A stretch of DNA of 64,000 nt from Saccharomonospora cyanea NA-134 (GTDB lineage: Bacteria > Actinomycetota > Actinomycetes > Mycobacteriales > Pseudonocardiaceae). Positions 24,416 through 33,356 of the stretch are shown here, one piece after another. The notes beneath the pieces were generated by a model that saw only the letters and a program-made list of their open reading frames with translations, was not told the origin of the DNA and did no database searches. The translations under genes and the position numbers were made by a program. The stretch is from positions 1,291,538 to 1,355,537 of the forward strand of contig NZ_CM001440.1 of NCBI RefSeq assembly GCF_000244975.1, written 5' to 3'. Position 1 is the first letter of the stretch; each line of letters begins with the position of its first letter.

Positions 24416-25891
24416 ATGGCCGTCCCGCGCTTCGCCCGGCTTCCGGTGTGCCTCGTGGCCGGTGCCGCGATGGTGGTGCTGCTGGCTTTCGGTAACCGCT
24501 ACGGCTATCACGGCGACGAGTTGTACTTCATCGCCGCGGGACGGCACCTCGACTGGGGCTACGCCGACCAACCTCCGCTGCTGCCGCTGCTGGCGTTGCT
24601 GATGGACAGTCTGTTCCCGAACTCCGTCATGGGTTTCCGCCTGCCCGCGGTGTTGTTCACCGGGGCGGGCATCGTCGTGGCCGGGTTGACGGCCCGCGAG
24701 CTCGGGGGCGGTACGCGGGCGCAGGTCATGGCGGCGGGGGCGTACGCGTGCTCACCGTTCCTGCTGGCGGGTGCTGGGCACATCCTCGCCACTCACATGG
24801 TGGACGCGTTCCTGTGGACGGTCATCGTGTGGCTGGTGGTCCGCTGGGTTCGCTTACGCGACGACCGGGTGTTGCTCGCCGCCGCGCTCGTGACCGCGGT
24901 GGACCTGCAGGTCAAGTTCCTCATCCCGGTGTTCTGGGGCGTCGCCGTGCTGGCGGCGTGGCTGCTCGGGCCGAAGGACCTCGTCCGTCGACCGCTGCTG
25001 TGGCTGGGCGGCGCGATCGCGGTGGCCACGTGCGTGCCGACGCTCGTGTGGCAGGCGGCCAACGGCTGGCCGCAGCTGGAGATGAACCGCATCGTCGCCG
25101 ACGAGGTGTCGTACGCGGGGGGTCGGGCCACGTTCCTTCCGATGGCGCTCGAACAGGCCGGATACGGCGTCGGGGCGGTGCTCGTCGTTCTCGGGGTGTG
25201 GTGGTTGCTGCGGTCGCCGCGGCTGCGCGAGTACCGGTTCCTCGGGCTGACCGTGCTCGGGGTGACGGCGGTGTTCTGGGCGTCCTCCGGGCGGCCGTAC
25301 TACGTCGGTGGGATGTTCGCGCTGTGCTTCGCGGTCTCGGCGGTGGAGCTGGACCGGGTGCTCACGTCGCGGTGGCGGCCCGCCATGGCGTTGGCCTACG
25401 CGGTGTCGGCGCTGGTAGCGGTGAGCTGGCTGCCGATCAAGCCGATCTCGGCGTACGCGGGTGAGCCGTACGACCCGATGAACATGGAGCTGGAGGAGTT
25501 CGGCTGGCCGCAGGTCGCCGCGAGCGTGGCGTCGGTGTACGCCGGGTTGCCGCCGGAGCGGCAGGCGACGACCACGATCGTGACCGAGACCTACTGGCAG
25601 GCCGCGGCGATCGAGAAGTTCGAGCCCGGCCTGCCGCACGCGTACAGCGGTGGGCGGGGTTACTGGTACTTCGGCTCGCCGCCTGAGGACGCCCGACTGA
25701 CGTTGTTCGTCGGCGCTGACCGCGACCGCCTCGATGACTACTTCGATCAGGTGAAACAGATCGGAACCGTGGACAACGGTCACGAGGTCAACAACGACAA
25801 CCAGGGCGCTCCCATCTGGCTGTGCGAGGGACGGAAGGCCTCGTGGGCCGAGTTGTGGCCCTCGTTCCGCCACATGCACTTCAAGTGGTGA
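24416..25891 (+). CDS. Membrane glycosyltransferase, ArnT/PMT (GT39/GT83) family
   Basis: This 491-residue protein has about eight to ten membrane segments and an N-terminal external loop YGYHGDELYFIAAGRHLDWG containing the Asp-Glu catalytic motif of GT-C transferases (about 28-47). DQPPLLPL and GGGTRAQVMAAG are typical of the PMT_2 family. Such enzymes move a sugar from a polyprenyl-phosphate donor to an outer-surface acceptor. The C-terminal 130 residues form an extracytoplasmic domain. ATG at 24416 was preferred over the upstream GTG because it begins directly before the first membrane segment. Substrate unknown. Confidence 0.86.
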   Translation: MAVPRFARLPVCLVAGAAMVVLLAFGNRYGYHGDELYFIAAGRHLDWGYADQPPLLPLLALLMDSLFPNSVMGFRLPAVLFTGAGIVVAGLTARELGGGTRAQVMAAGAYACSPFLLAGAGHILATHMVDAFLWTVIVWLVVRWVRLRDDRVLLAAALVTAVDLQVKFLIPVFWGVAVLAAWLLGPKDLVRRPLLWLGGAIAVATCVPTLVWQAANGWPQLEMNRIVADEVSYAGGRATFLPMALEQAGYGVGAVLVVLGVWWLLRSPRLREYRFLGLTVLGVTAVFWASSGRPYYVGGMFALCFAVSAVELDRVLTSRWRPAMALAYAVSALVAVSWLPIKPISAYAGEPYDPMNMELEEFGWPQVAASVASVYAGLPPERQATTTIVTETYWQAAAIEKFEPGLPHAYSGGRGYWYFGSPPEDARLTLFVGADRDRLDDYFDQVKQIGTVDNGHEVNNDNQGAPIWLCEGRKASWAELWPSFRHMHFKW

Positions 25892-25948
25892 TCCGCTGGT
25901 CACACAGCGTTTCGGGGTGGCAGGCCCGCCCGTGGCGAAATCTCACGC

Positions 25949-25978
25949 TTGACGACTGAACGGTCACAGCCCTACTTT
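25949..25978 (+). promoter_or_regulatory. Putative promoter of the Gfo/Idh and ThuA-DUF1080 region
   Basis: TTGACG (25949-25954) and TACTTT (25973-25978), 18 nt apart, fit a housekeeping sigma promoter. It is 30 nt before the short ORF at 26008 and about 260 nt before the Gfo/Idh start. Seen in sequence; activity is inferred. Confidence 0.45.
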
Positions 25979-26007
25979 TGCATGCCAGAGAAGAAAGTGG
26001 GGCTGAT

Positions 26008-26241
26008 GTGGATTTAAGTCTGCACGCGGCAAGCGACGAAGTGAGCACCCGGCCCCGGCTCACCCCGAGCGAACCCGGCCCCAGCCCTTCGGCATCAGCC
26101 CTGCGCCCGCCCGGTCGTCCGGGCGCGCGAGCGTGGCCGGAGGAGCCGAAAAGACCCGATGTCCGCCGAGCGTTCACCACCGGCTCGGCGGCGGTCATCG
26201 AACGACAAGCGGATTTCCTGACGTTGGGTTACGACTGGTGA
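26008..26241 (+). CDS. Small hypothetical protein translationally coupled to the Gfo/Idh gene
   Basis: This 77-residue ORF (starting VDLSLHAASDEVSTRP from GTG at 26008) is Pro/Ser/Arg-rich in the middle and ends VIERQADFLTLGYDW. I do not recognise it. Support comes from a GTGGGG-like ribosome binding site, high third-position GC, a promoter-like sequence just upstream, and a stop that overlaps the next start as GTGA, a layout shared by most real gene pairs here. It could be a leader that tunes expression of the dehydrogenase or a chance ORF. Confidence 0.35.
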   Translation: MDLSLHAASDEVSTRPRLTPSEPGPSPSASALRPPGRPGARAWPEEPKRPDVRRAFTTGSAAVIERQADFLTLGYDW

Positions 26242-27404
26242 CTGAAAAAGCAATCAGCAATGACAGCGGGCGGCCCGAACTCGGGGTCGCCATGGTGGGC
26301 CACGCATTCATGGGCGCCGTGCACTCCCAAGCGTGGCGCAGTGTCGCGCGGTTCTTCGACGTGCCCCGCACGCCCAGGATGGTCGTCCTCGGCGGACGGG
26401 ACCCGGAGCGCACCGCCCGGGCGGCCGAACGCATGGGGTGGGCAGAGTCCTCCACCGACTGGCGGGCGCTCGTGGAACGCGACGACGTGGATCTCGTGGA
26501 CGTCTGCACTCCGGGTGACACCCATGCCGAGATCGCCATCGCGGCGCTGGAGGCCGGCAAGCACGTACTGTGCGAGAAGCCGCTGGCCAACACGGTCGAC
26601 GAGGCCGAGCGCATGGTGGAGGCGGCCGAGCGGGCACGTGAACGCGGCGTGTACTCGATGGTGGCGTTCAACTACCGCAGGGTGCCCGCGCTCGCGCTGG
26701 CGCGACAGTTGGTGGCCGAGGGCAGGCTGGGCGAGTTGCGCCACGTGCGGGCGGCCTACCTCCAGGACTGGCTGGCCGACGCCGAGGCGCCGATGACCTG
26801 GCGACTGCGTAAGGAGCAGGCCGGTTCCGGGGCCCTCGGCGACATCGGCGCGCACATCATCGACGCCACCCAGTTCGTGTCCGGGCAGACGATCACGGGC
26901 GTGTCCGGGCTGACCGAGACGTTCGTGCGGCAGCGCCCGTCGGACGCCGCCGGGGGCACGGAGAACGTCACCGTGGACGACTGCGCGGTGTTCAGCGCGC
27001 GGTTCTCGTCCGGCGCGGTGGGCAGCTTCGAGGCCACCCGCTACGCGACGGGCCGCAAGAACGCCATGCGGCTCGAGATCAACGGCTCCAAGGGCAGCCT
27101 CGCTTTCGACTTCGAGTCGATGAACGAGCTGTGGTTCCACGACGGGGAGGAGGCGCCCGAGACCGGCGGTTTCCGCCGGATCGTCGTCACCGAACCCACC
27201 CATCCCTACGCCGGTGCCTGGTGGCCGCCAGGGCACGTGCTCGGGTACGAGCACACCTTCACCCACGAGATCGCGGACCTGCTCACCGCGATCGAGGCGG
27301 GGACACCACCAGAACCGAGTTTCGCCGACGGACTGCACGTTCAGCGGATCCTGGCGGCGGTCGAGCAGAGCGCGGAGAACGGATCGAAGTACATCGAGGT
27401 GTAA
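26238..27404 (+). CDS. Gfo/Idh/MocA family oxidoreductase
   Basis: This 388-residue protein has a Rossmann domain with the loop GHAFMGAVH (about 21-29), the catalytic EKP at 113-115 (CEKPLANT), and a C-terminal domain with GALGDIGAHIID carrying conserved Gly/Asp/His residues. Family members oxidise sugar or cyclitol hydroxyls with NAD(P). GTG at 26238 fits the domain start; an upstream in-frame stretch lacks family similarity. The gene precedes the 1529-residue ThuA/dehydrogenase/DUF1080 gene by 49 nt. It is comparable to the ThuB-type partner of ThuA in 3-keto-trehalose metabolism, an analogy only. Confidence 0.9.
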   Translation: MTEKAISNDSGRPELGVAMVGHAFMGAVHSQAWRSVARFFDVPRTPRMVVLGGRDPERTARAAERMGWAESSTDWRALVERDDVDLVDVCTPGDTHAEIAIAALEAGKHVLCEKPLANTVDEAERMVEAAERARERGVYSMVAFNYRRVPALALARQLVAEGRLGELRHVRAAYLQDWLADAEAPMTWRLRKEQAGSGALGDIGAHIIDATQFVSGQTITGVSGLTETFVRQRPSDAAGGTENVTVDDCAVFSARFSSGAVGSFEATRYATGRKNAMRLEINGSKGSLAFDFESMNELWFHDGEEAPETGGFRRIVVTEPTHPYAGAWWPPGHVLGYEHTFTHEIADLLTAIEAGTPPEPSFADGLHVQRILAAVEQSAENGSKYIEV

Positions 27405-27453
27405 CCGAGAACCGACCGGGCCCCACCCGTTGGGGGACGAGGAGTAGGTACCA

Positions 27454-30400
27454 GTGCAACGAGGCAGTAGTACCAGGGTGAGAACAGCGTCGCGGCGCGG
27501 CTGGAAGGCCGGCGTCGCGGCGCTGGCGTTGAGTACGGGACTGGGTGCCGGCGGCTTCGTCGCTGTCGCCGACCAGCAGATCCAACACGAGGAAGCCAGT
27601 GTTCTCGTCTTCTCGAAGACCGCGGGCTTCCGGCACGACTCGATCCCGGCGGGGATCGAGGCCATCAAGGAACTGGGGGCCGCGCACCACTTCTCCGTGG
27701 ACGCCACGGAGGACGCCGCGGCGTTCACCGACGACAACCTCGCGAGCTACGACGCCGTCGTGTGGCTGTCCACCACAGGCGACGTCCTGAACTCCGAACA
27801 GCAGGCCGCCTTCGAGCGTTACGTGGAGGGCGGCGGGGGCTACGTGGGCGTGCACGCCGCGTCGGACACCGAGTACGACTGGCCGTGGTACGGCGACCTC
27901 GTGGGCGCCTGGTTCGACTCCCATCCCCACATCCAGGAAGCGGTCGTCAACGTCGAGGACCGCCAGCATCCGTCCACAGCGGACCTTCCGTACCAGTGGA
28001 CGCGCACCGACGAGTGGTACAACTACCGCGAGAACCCGAGGCAGGACGTGCACGTGCTGGCCTCGCTCGACGAGAGCAGCTACGACCCGGGTTCGGGCGC
28101 GATGGGTGACGACCACCCGATCGCCTGGTGCCACGAGAACAGTGGCGGGCGAGCCTGGTACACCGGCGGCGGCCACACGTCCGAGTCCTTCGACGAACCG
28201 GAGTTCCTCTCCCACCTCGCCGGTGGCATCCGGTACGCGGCAGGGCTGGCCGACGCCGACTGCTCCACCTCCGGGGAGGACCCCGGAACGGAACCGCCCG
28301 CCGACACCGACTTCGACCAGATCACCCTTGCCAGGGGCGAGGCCGTCACCGGGGAGCCCATCGCGCTGGCGGTGCTGCCGGACCGCCGGGTGCTGCACAC
28401 CTCGCGCGACGGCCGCGTGTTCCTGACCACGCCCGACGGCGACACCTCCGTGGCCGCGACCCTGGACGTCTACAACCACGACGAGGACGGCCTCCAGGGC
28501 ATCGCCGTCGACCCGGACTTCGAGACCAACCGCTGGGTCTACCTGTACTACGCGCCGCCGCTTTCCACCCCGGCCGGTGACGCACCGGAGAACGGCACGT
28601 CGGAGGACTTCGCGCCGTTCGAGGGACACAACCAACTCTCGCGGTTCAAGCTCACCGACTCCGGCACGCTCGACCTGGAAAGCGAGCAGCAGATCCTTCA
28701 GGTGCCCGCCAACCGCGGCATCTGCTGCCACGCCGGTGGTGAGATCGACTTCGACGCCGACGGCAACCTGCTGCTGTCCACGGGTGACGACACGAACCCG
28801 TTCGCCTCGGACGGCTACACGCCGATCGACGAACGAGCCGACCGCAACCCCGCGTTCGACGCCCAGCGCACCTCGGGCAACACAAACGATTTGCGCGGCA
28901 AGATCCTGCGGATCACGGTGCAGGAGGACGGCAGCTACACGATCCCCGAGGGCAACCTGTTCGAGCCCGGCACGGAGAAGACGCGGCCCGAGATCTACGC
29001 GATGGGTTTCCGCAACCCGTTCCGGTTCGCGGTCGACAAGGAGACCGGTTGGCTCTACGTCGGTGACTACGGGCCGGACGCGGGGTCGGCCAACCCCGAC
29101 CGGGGTCCCGCGGGCACCGTGGAGTTCAACCTCGTGAAGGGGCCGGGTAACTACGGCTGGCCTTACTGCGTGGGCGACAACCAGCCCTACCGCGACTACG
29201 ACTTCGCGACCGGCACCTCCGGTGAGGCGTTCGACTGCTCCGCACCCGTCAACGACAGCCCGAACAACACGGGGCTCACCGAGCTGCCGCCCGTGCAGCC
29301 GGCGTGGATCCCGTACGACGGCGGTTCGGTGCCGGAGTTCGGTACCGGTGGTGAGTCGCCCATGGGTGGCCCGGTGTACCACTTCGACCCCGAGCTGGAC
29401 TCGAACACGAAGTTCCCCGAGGTCTACGACGGCAGGAACTTCGCCTACGAGTGGGACCGCGGGTGGATCAAGACGATCGAGGTGGGCGCGGACGGTGAGC
29501 GCGGCGCCATCGAACCGTTCTTCGAGTCCATGCAGCTCAGAAGACCGATGAACATCGAGTTCGGGCCCGAGGGTTCGCTGTACGTGCTGGACTACGGCAG
29601 CGGTTACTTCGGTGGCGCGGCCGACTCGGCCGTGTACCGCATCGACTACACGAAGGGCAACCGCACGCCGCAGGTGTCGCTGTCGGCCGACGTGACGTCG
29701 GGACAGGCACCGCTTCAGGTCGCGTTCGACCCGTCGGGGACCGGCGACGAGGACGGCGACGAACTCACCTACGCCTGGGACTTCGACGGCGACGGCGAGA
29801 CCGACTCGACGGAGGCCGGGCCGGTGACCCACACCTACACCGAGAACGGCCAGTACAGCGCCAGGCTGTCGGTGACCGACTCCACGGGGCTGACCGGGAG
29901 TGCGAGCGTGATCGTGACCGTGGGCAACACGGCCCCGACCGTGACGCTCGAAACTCCGGCGAACGGCGGGTTCTTCGGCTTCGGTGACACCGTGCCGTTC
30001 CGGGTGAGCGTCACGGACCCGGAGGACGGCGAGATCGACTGTTCGAGGGTCACGGTCGAGTACATCCTCGGCCACGACAACCACGGCCACCCGTTGTCGA
30101 GGGCGACCGGTTGCGAGGGCGTCATCGAAACCCCCGCCGACGAGGGACACGGGCTCGACGCGAACATCTTCGGCGTCATCAACGCGAGCTACACGGACAC
30201 CGGAGCCGGTGACGTGCCCGCGCTGGAGGGTTCGGACGAGATCGTCCTGCAGCCGAAGACCAAGCAGGCCGAGTACTTCTCCGAGTTCCACGGTGTCGAG
30301 GTCGTGAACGCCGACGGCGCCAGCGGTGGCAAGCGGGTCGGTTACATCGACGACGGTGACTGGGTCAAGTTGGACCCGGCCGACCTGACCGGTGTCGACG

Positions 30401-32043
30401 GCATCACGTACCGGGTGTCCTCGGGTGGTGCCGGCGGCACGATCGAGGCCAGGATCGGTGCCGTCGACGGCCCGGTGGTCCACACGGTGGACGTGCCGAA
30501 CACGGGCGGTTTCGACACCTACACGGAGATCGGCCCTGTCGCTGTCACCGATCCGGGTGAGAAGGGGCCGCTGTACCTGGTGTTCCGAGGCCAGGGCAGC
30601 GGAGGATTGTTCGACGTGGACGTCCTCCACGTCGATGGTGGCGGAGTCGCCGAGCCCGGCACCCCGCCCACCGAATGCGAGCCCGCCCAGCCCGAGGAGG
30701 GCTACCGGATGCTGTTCGACGGCACCGCGTCCTCCCTGGAGAACTGGAACCAGGCCGGCCCCGGATCGTTCGAGCTGGAGGGCGACTGCACCATCAAGTC
30801 GGTCGGCGGTATGGGGCTGCTGTGGTTCGGCGAGGAGTTCGGCGCCTACAGCCTCAAGCTCGACTGGAAGATGGCAGGGGACGACAACTCCGGTGTGTTC
30901 GTCGGGTTCCCCGACCCGGGTGACGACCCGTGGGTGGCGGTGAACGAGGGCTACGAGATCCAGATCGACGCCACCGACGCACCCGAGAAGACCACCGGTG
31001 CCATCTACGACTTCCAGTCGGCCGATCTGGCGGCGCGGGACGCGGCGCTCAACCCGCCGGGCGAGTGGAACTCGTACGAGATCGTGGTCCGCGACCAGAC
31101 CATCAAGGTCTACCTCAACGGGGAGCTGGTCAACGACTTCGTCAGCACCGACCCCAACCGCGACCTGACCACGGGCTTCGTGGGGTTGCAGAACCACGGC
31201 GACGGTGACGACGTCTGGTTCCGCAACGTGCAGGTCCGCGAGCTCGACACGACGGCCCCGGCCACGGAGGCGTCGTTCACCGAGCCCGGTGCGAACGGAT
31301 GGCACGCGGGCGAGGTCGGGGTCACGCTGTCGGCCACCGACGCCGACTCCGGTGTCGAGCGCATCGAGTACAGCCTCGACGGCGGGGACTGGACCACGTA
31401 CACCGAGCCGGTCGTGATCAGTGGCGACGGTGAGCACACGATGCTCTACCGCGCCGTGGACAAGGCGGGCAACACGGAGACCGACAAGGCCGTCACCGTC
31501 AAGATCGACGGCACGAACCCGACCGTGTTGGTCGGTGGGGTGGCCGACGGGTTCGTCTACGGTGACGCCGACGACCTCATCATCACGTGGCAGGCGCGTG
31601 ACGCCACGTCCGGGATCTCCTCCGCCGGGGCCGAACTCGACGGTGAGGCACTGGAGTCGGCCACCACGGTGCCGCTGCACCAGCTGGACCTCGGCGACCA
31701 CACGCTCACCGTGAAGGCCACCGACAAGGCGGGCAACACGGCCGAGCACACCCTGACCTTCACCTCGACGACCTCGGTGGACGACGTGAAGGCGCTGGTG
31801 TACCGGTTCGGCGCCGACCGCAAGCTCGGCTTCGCCGAGAAGGTCCTGCTGCTGGCCGACCTGGCGCGTGCGGAACGGGCCCTCGACCGGGACCAGATGA
31901 AGCAGGCCGCGCGCGCCTTGGAGAAGTTCGTGGACCGAGCCGAGCGCGTCTCCGACGAGGGGGCACGCGAGGTGCTGGTGCGAGACGGGCGGGCTCTCAT
32001 CGGTGACCTCGACGGCAGCGCCCCGCTGCCCGTCGTGTCGTGA
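27454..32043 (+). CDS. Secreted ThuA / sugar dehydrogenase / PKD / CBM6-like / DUF1080 multidomain protein
   Basis: This 1529-residue protein is exported (hydrophobic signal about 19-40). Domains: ThuA-like (about 47-275), glucose/sorbosone dehydrogenase propeller (about 290-730; MGFRNPFRFAVDK, VGDYGPDAG, NYGWPYCVGD), PKD (about 738-830; YAWDFDGDGETDSTEAG), CBM6-like (about 938-1065), DUF1080/3-keto-disaccharide hydrolase (about 1081-1265; MLFDGTASSLENW, DNSGVFVGFPDPG, YEIQIDATD), two Ig-like bacterial repeats (about 1266-1445; YRAVDKAGNTETD, VKATDKAGNTAEH), and a charged helical tail. The first 1065 residues parallel the protein at 14494-17685. DUF1080 domains elsewhere hydrolyse 3-keto-glycosides, so an extracellular oxidise-then-cleave enzyme is suggested. 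GTG at 27454; a 19-bp hairpin follows. Confidence 0.88.
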   Translation: MQRGSSTRVRTASRRGWKAGVAALALSTGLGAGGFVAVADQQIQHEEASVLVFSKTAGFRHDSIPAGIEAIKELGAAHHFSVDATEDAAAFTDDNLASYDAVVWLSTTGDVLNSEQQAAFERYVEGGGGYVGVHAASDTEYDWPWYGDLVGAWFDSHPHIQEAVVNVEDRQHPSTADLPYQWTRTDEWYNYRENPRQDVHVLASLDESSYDPGSGAMGDDHPIAWCHENSGGRAWYTGGGHTSESFDEPEFLSHLAGGIRYAAGLADADCSTSGEDPGTEPPADTDFDQITLARGEAVTGEPIALAVLPDRRVLHTSRDGRVFLTTPDGDTSVAATLDVYNHDEDGLQGIAVDPDFETNRWVYLYYAPPLSTPAGDAPENGTSEDFAPFEGHNQLSRFKLTDSGTLDLESEQQILQVPANRGICCHAGGEIDFDADGNLLLSTGDDTNPFASDGYTPIDERADRNPAFDAQRTSGNTNDLRGKILRITVQEDGSYTIPEGNLFEPGTEKTRPEIYAMGFRNPFRFAVDKETGWLYVGDYGPDAGSANPDRGPAGTVEFNLVKGPGNYGWPYCVGDNQPYRDYDFATGTSGEAFDCSAPVNDSPNNTGLTELPPVQPAWIPYDGGSVPEFGTGGESPMGGPVYHFDPELDSNTKFPEVYDGRNFAYEWDRGWIKTIEVGADGERGAIEPFFESMQLRRPMNIEFGPEGSLYVLDYGSGYFGGAADSAVYRIDYTKGNRTPQVSLSADVTSGQAPLQVAFDPSGTGDEDGDELTYAWDFDGDGETDSTEAGPVTHTYTENGQYSARLSVTDSTGLTGSASVIVTVGNTAPTVTLETPANGGFFGFGDTVPFRVSVTDPEDGEIDCSRVTVEYILGHDNHGHPLSRATGCEGVIETPADEGHGLDANIFGVINASYTDTGAGDVPALEGSDEIVLQPKTKQAEYFSEFHGVEVVNADGASGGKRVGYIDDGDWVKLDPADLTGVDGITYRVSSGGAGGTIEARIGAVDGPVVHTVDVPNTGGFDTYTEIGPVAVTDPGEKGPLYLVFRGQGSGGLFDVDVLHVDGGGVAEPGTPPTECEPAQPEEGYRMLFDGTASSLENWNQAGPGSFELEGDCTIKSVGGMGLLWFGEEFGAYSLKLDWKMAGDDNSGVFVGFPDPGDDPWVAVNEGYEIQIDATDAPEKTTGAIYDFQSADLAARDAALNPPGEWNSYEIVVRDQTIKVYLNGELVNDFVSTDPNRDLTTGFVGLQNHGDGDDVWFRNVQVRELDTTAPATEASFTEPGANGWHAGEVGVTLSATDADSGVERIEYSLDGGDWTTYTEPVVISGDGEHTMLYRAVDKAGNTETDKAVTVKIDGTNPTVLVGGVADGFVYGDADDLIITWQARDATSGISSAGAELDGEALESATTVPLHQLDLGDHTLTVKATDKAGNTAEHTLTFTSTTSVDDVKALVYRFGADRKLGFAEKVLLLADLARAERALDRDQMKQAARALEKFVDRAERVSDEGAREVLVRDGRALIGDLDGSAPLPVVS

Positions 32044-32047
32044 TCCT

Positions 32048-32091
32048 CTCCCGGGTGGGCGTCTGCGGCGCGGCAGACGTCCACCCGGGAG
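32048..32091 (+). terminator. Strong hairpin after the ThuA-DUF1080 gene
   Basis: The segment 32048-32066 pairs with 32073-32091: a 19-bp stem with one G-T wobble and a 6-nt loop, starting 5 nt after the stop. This separates the secreted-protein transcript from the Ebo operon, so that operon probably has its own promoter in 32092-32207. I could not identify that promoter. Confidence 0.75.
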
Positions 32092-32207
32092 TCTCCACGG
32101 CGGCCGCGTCGAAGCGACGGGACGTCAGGGAGCGTGAGAGGGCGGACAAGACGCGGCGGCGCGAGCCCCGCCGCGAACGAACACGAGTGAACTGAGGTTG
32201 GTGCATC

Positions 32208-33356
32208 ATGGCGCCCACAGGATTGTGGTTGATCGGTGCCCGGGGTTCGGTCGCCACCACGGCGATCACGGGTCTGCTCGCGTTGCGGTCCGGGGTCGTT
32301 CCTCCCGTCGGTTGTGTCAGCGCGCGGCAGGAGTTCGCGGACGTCCCGCTGCCGGAGTGGGACGAGATCCACGTCGGCGGGCACGACATCGTCGACACGT
32401 GCCTGGAGAAGCGGGCCGAACTGCTCGCCGAAGCCGGTGTGATCCCGCACCGCGTCCTCGAGGCGGTGCGTCCCTCGCTGTCCGAAGTGGAGAGCGAGCT
32501 GCGACCCGGGTACCACCCGGCGACGCACGCGGGCACGCAGGCGGAGGCGGCGCGGGCGCTCGCCGCCGACATCACCGAGTTCGCGAGCAGGCACGGGCTG
32601 GCCAGGGTCGTGGTGCTCAACGTGTCGTCCACCGAACCCGTGTTCCCCACCCTGCCCGAGCACGACAGCCTCGGTGTGCTGGAGGCGGCCATGGCCGTTC
32701 CCGGCCGCACGGTGCTGCCGCCGAGCTCGGTGGCGGCCTACGCGGCGCTGCGGGCCGGTTGCTCGTTCGTCGACTTCACGCCGTCGACGGGAATCCGGCT
32801 TCCCGCGTTGGAGACGCTGGCCGAGCAGCAGCGGGTGCCCTACGCCGGGTCGGACGGCAAGACGGGCGAAACCCTGGTGCGCAGCACGCTCGCGCCCATG
32901 TTCACCACGCGTGGCTTCATGGTGCGGTCGTGGTCGGGCACCAACCTCCTCGGGGGCGGCGACGGCATGACGCTGGCCGACGCCGAACACGCGGGCAGCA
33001 AGCTCGCGTCCAAGGGGCGTGGGTTGGCGACGTTGCTGGGCCGGGAGGTCACCGCGCCCCTGCACATCGACAACGTGCCCGACCTCGGCGAGCAGAAGAT
33101 CGCCTGGGACCACGTGTCGTTCGAGGGCTTTCTCGGTGCCCGCATGAGCCTGCAGTTCACCTGGACCGGCTACGACTCGTCGCTCGCCGCGCCGCTGGTG
33201 CTCGACCTGGCGCGCTTCACGGCGGCGGCCCACGCGGCCGGGCGGACGGGACCGCTCGCGTCCCTGGGATTCTTCTTCAAGGACCCGGTGGGCAGTGAGG
33301 AACACCGCCTCTCGCAGCAGTTCTCCGAGCTCGTCGACTGGGCGGGCACCCTGTGA
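32208..33356 (+). CDS. Inositol-3-phosphate synthase-like protein, first gene of the Ebo operon
   Basis: This 382-residue protein starts with an NAD-binding loop WLIGARGSVATTA and shows inositol-phosphate-synthase features: NVSSTEP, SDGKTGETLVRSTL, SGTNLLGGGDGMTL, and KIAWDHVSFEGFLGARM. Authentic enzymes convert glucose 6-phosphate to inositol 3-phosphate by oxidation, aldol cyclisation and reduction. It leads a chain of eight overlapping genes, in the place where cyanobacterial ebo clusters carry a sugar-phosphate cyclase (EboD). It may therefore make a cyclitol building block rather than housekeeping inositol; this is inference. A GAGG ribosome binding site precedes the ATG. Confidence 0.88.
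   Translation: MAPTGLWLIGARGSVATTAITGLLALRSGVVPPVGCVSARQEFADVPLPEWDEIHVGGHDIVDTCLEKRAELLAEAGVIPHRVLEAVRPSLSEVESELRPGYHPATHAGTQAEAARALAADITEFASRHGLARVVVLNVSSTEPVFPTLPEHDSLGVLEAAMAVPGRTVLPPSSVAAYAALRAGCSFVDFTPSTGIRLPALETLAEQQRVPYAGSDGKTGETLVRSTLAPMFTTRGFMVRSWSGTNLLGGGDGMTLADAEHAGSKLASKGRGLATLLGREVTAPLHIDNVPDLGEQKIAWDHVSFEGFLGARMSLQFTWTGYDSSLAAPLVLDLARFTAAAHAAGRTGPLASLGFFFKDPVGSEEHRLSQQFSELVDWAGTL

Noticed and set aside
27283-31749. A minus-strand open frame of 1488 codons opposite the ThuA-DUF1080 gene
   Set aside because: It is an antisense shadow caused by GC-rich codon bias; its translation is low in structure and matches no family, while the plus strand encodes clear domains.
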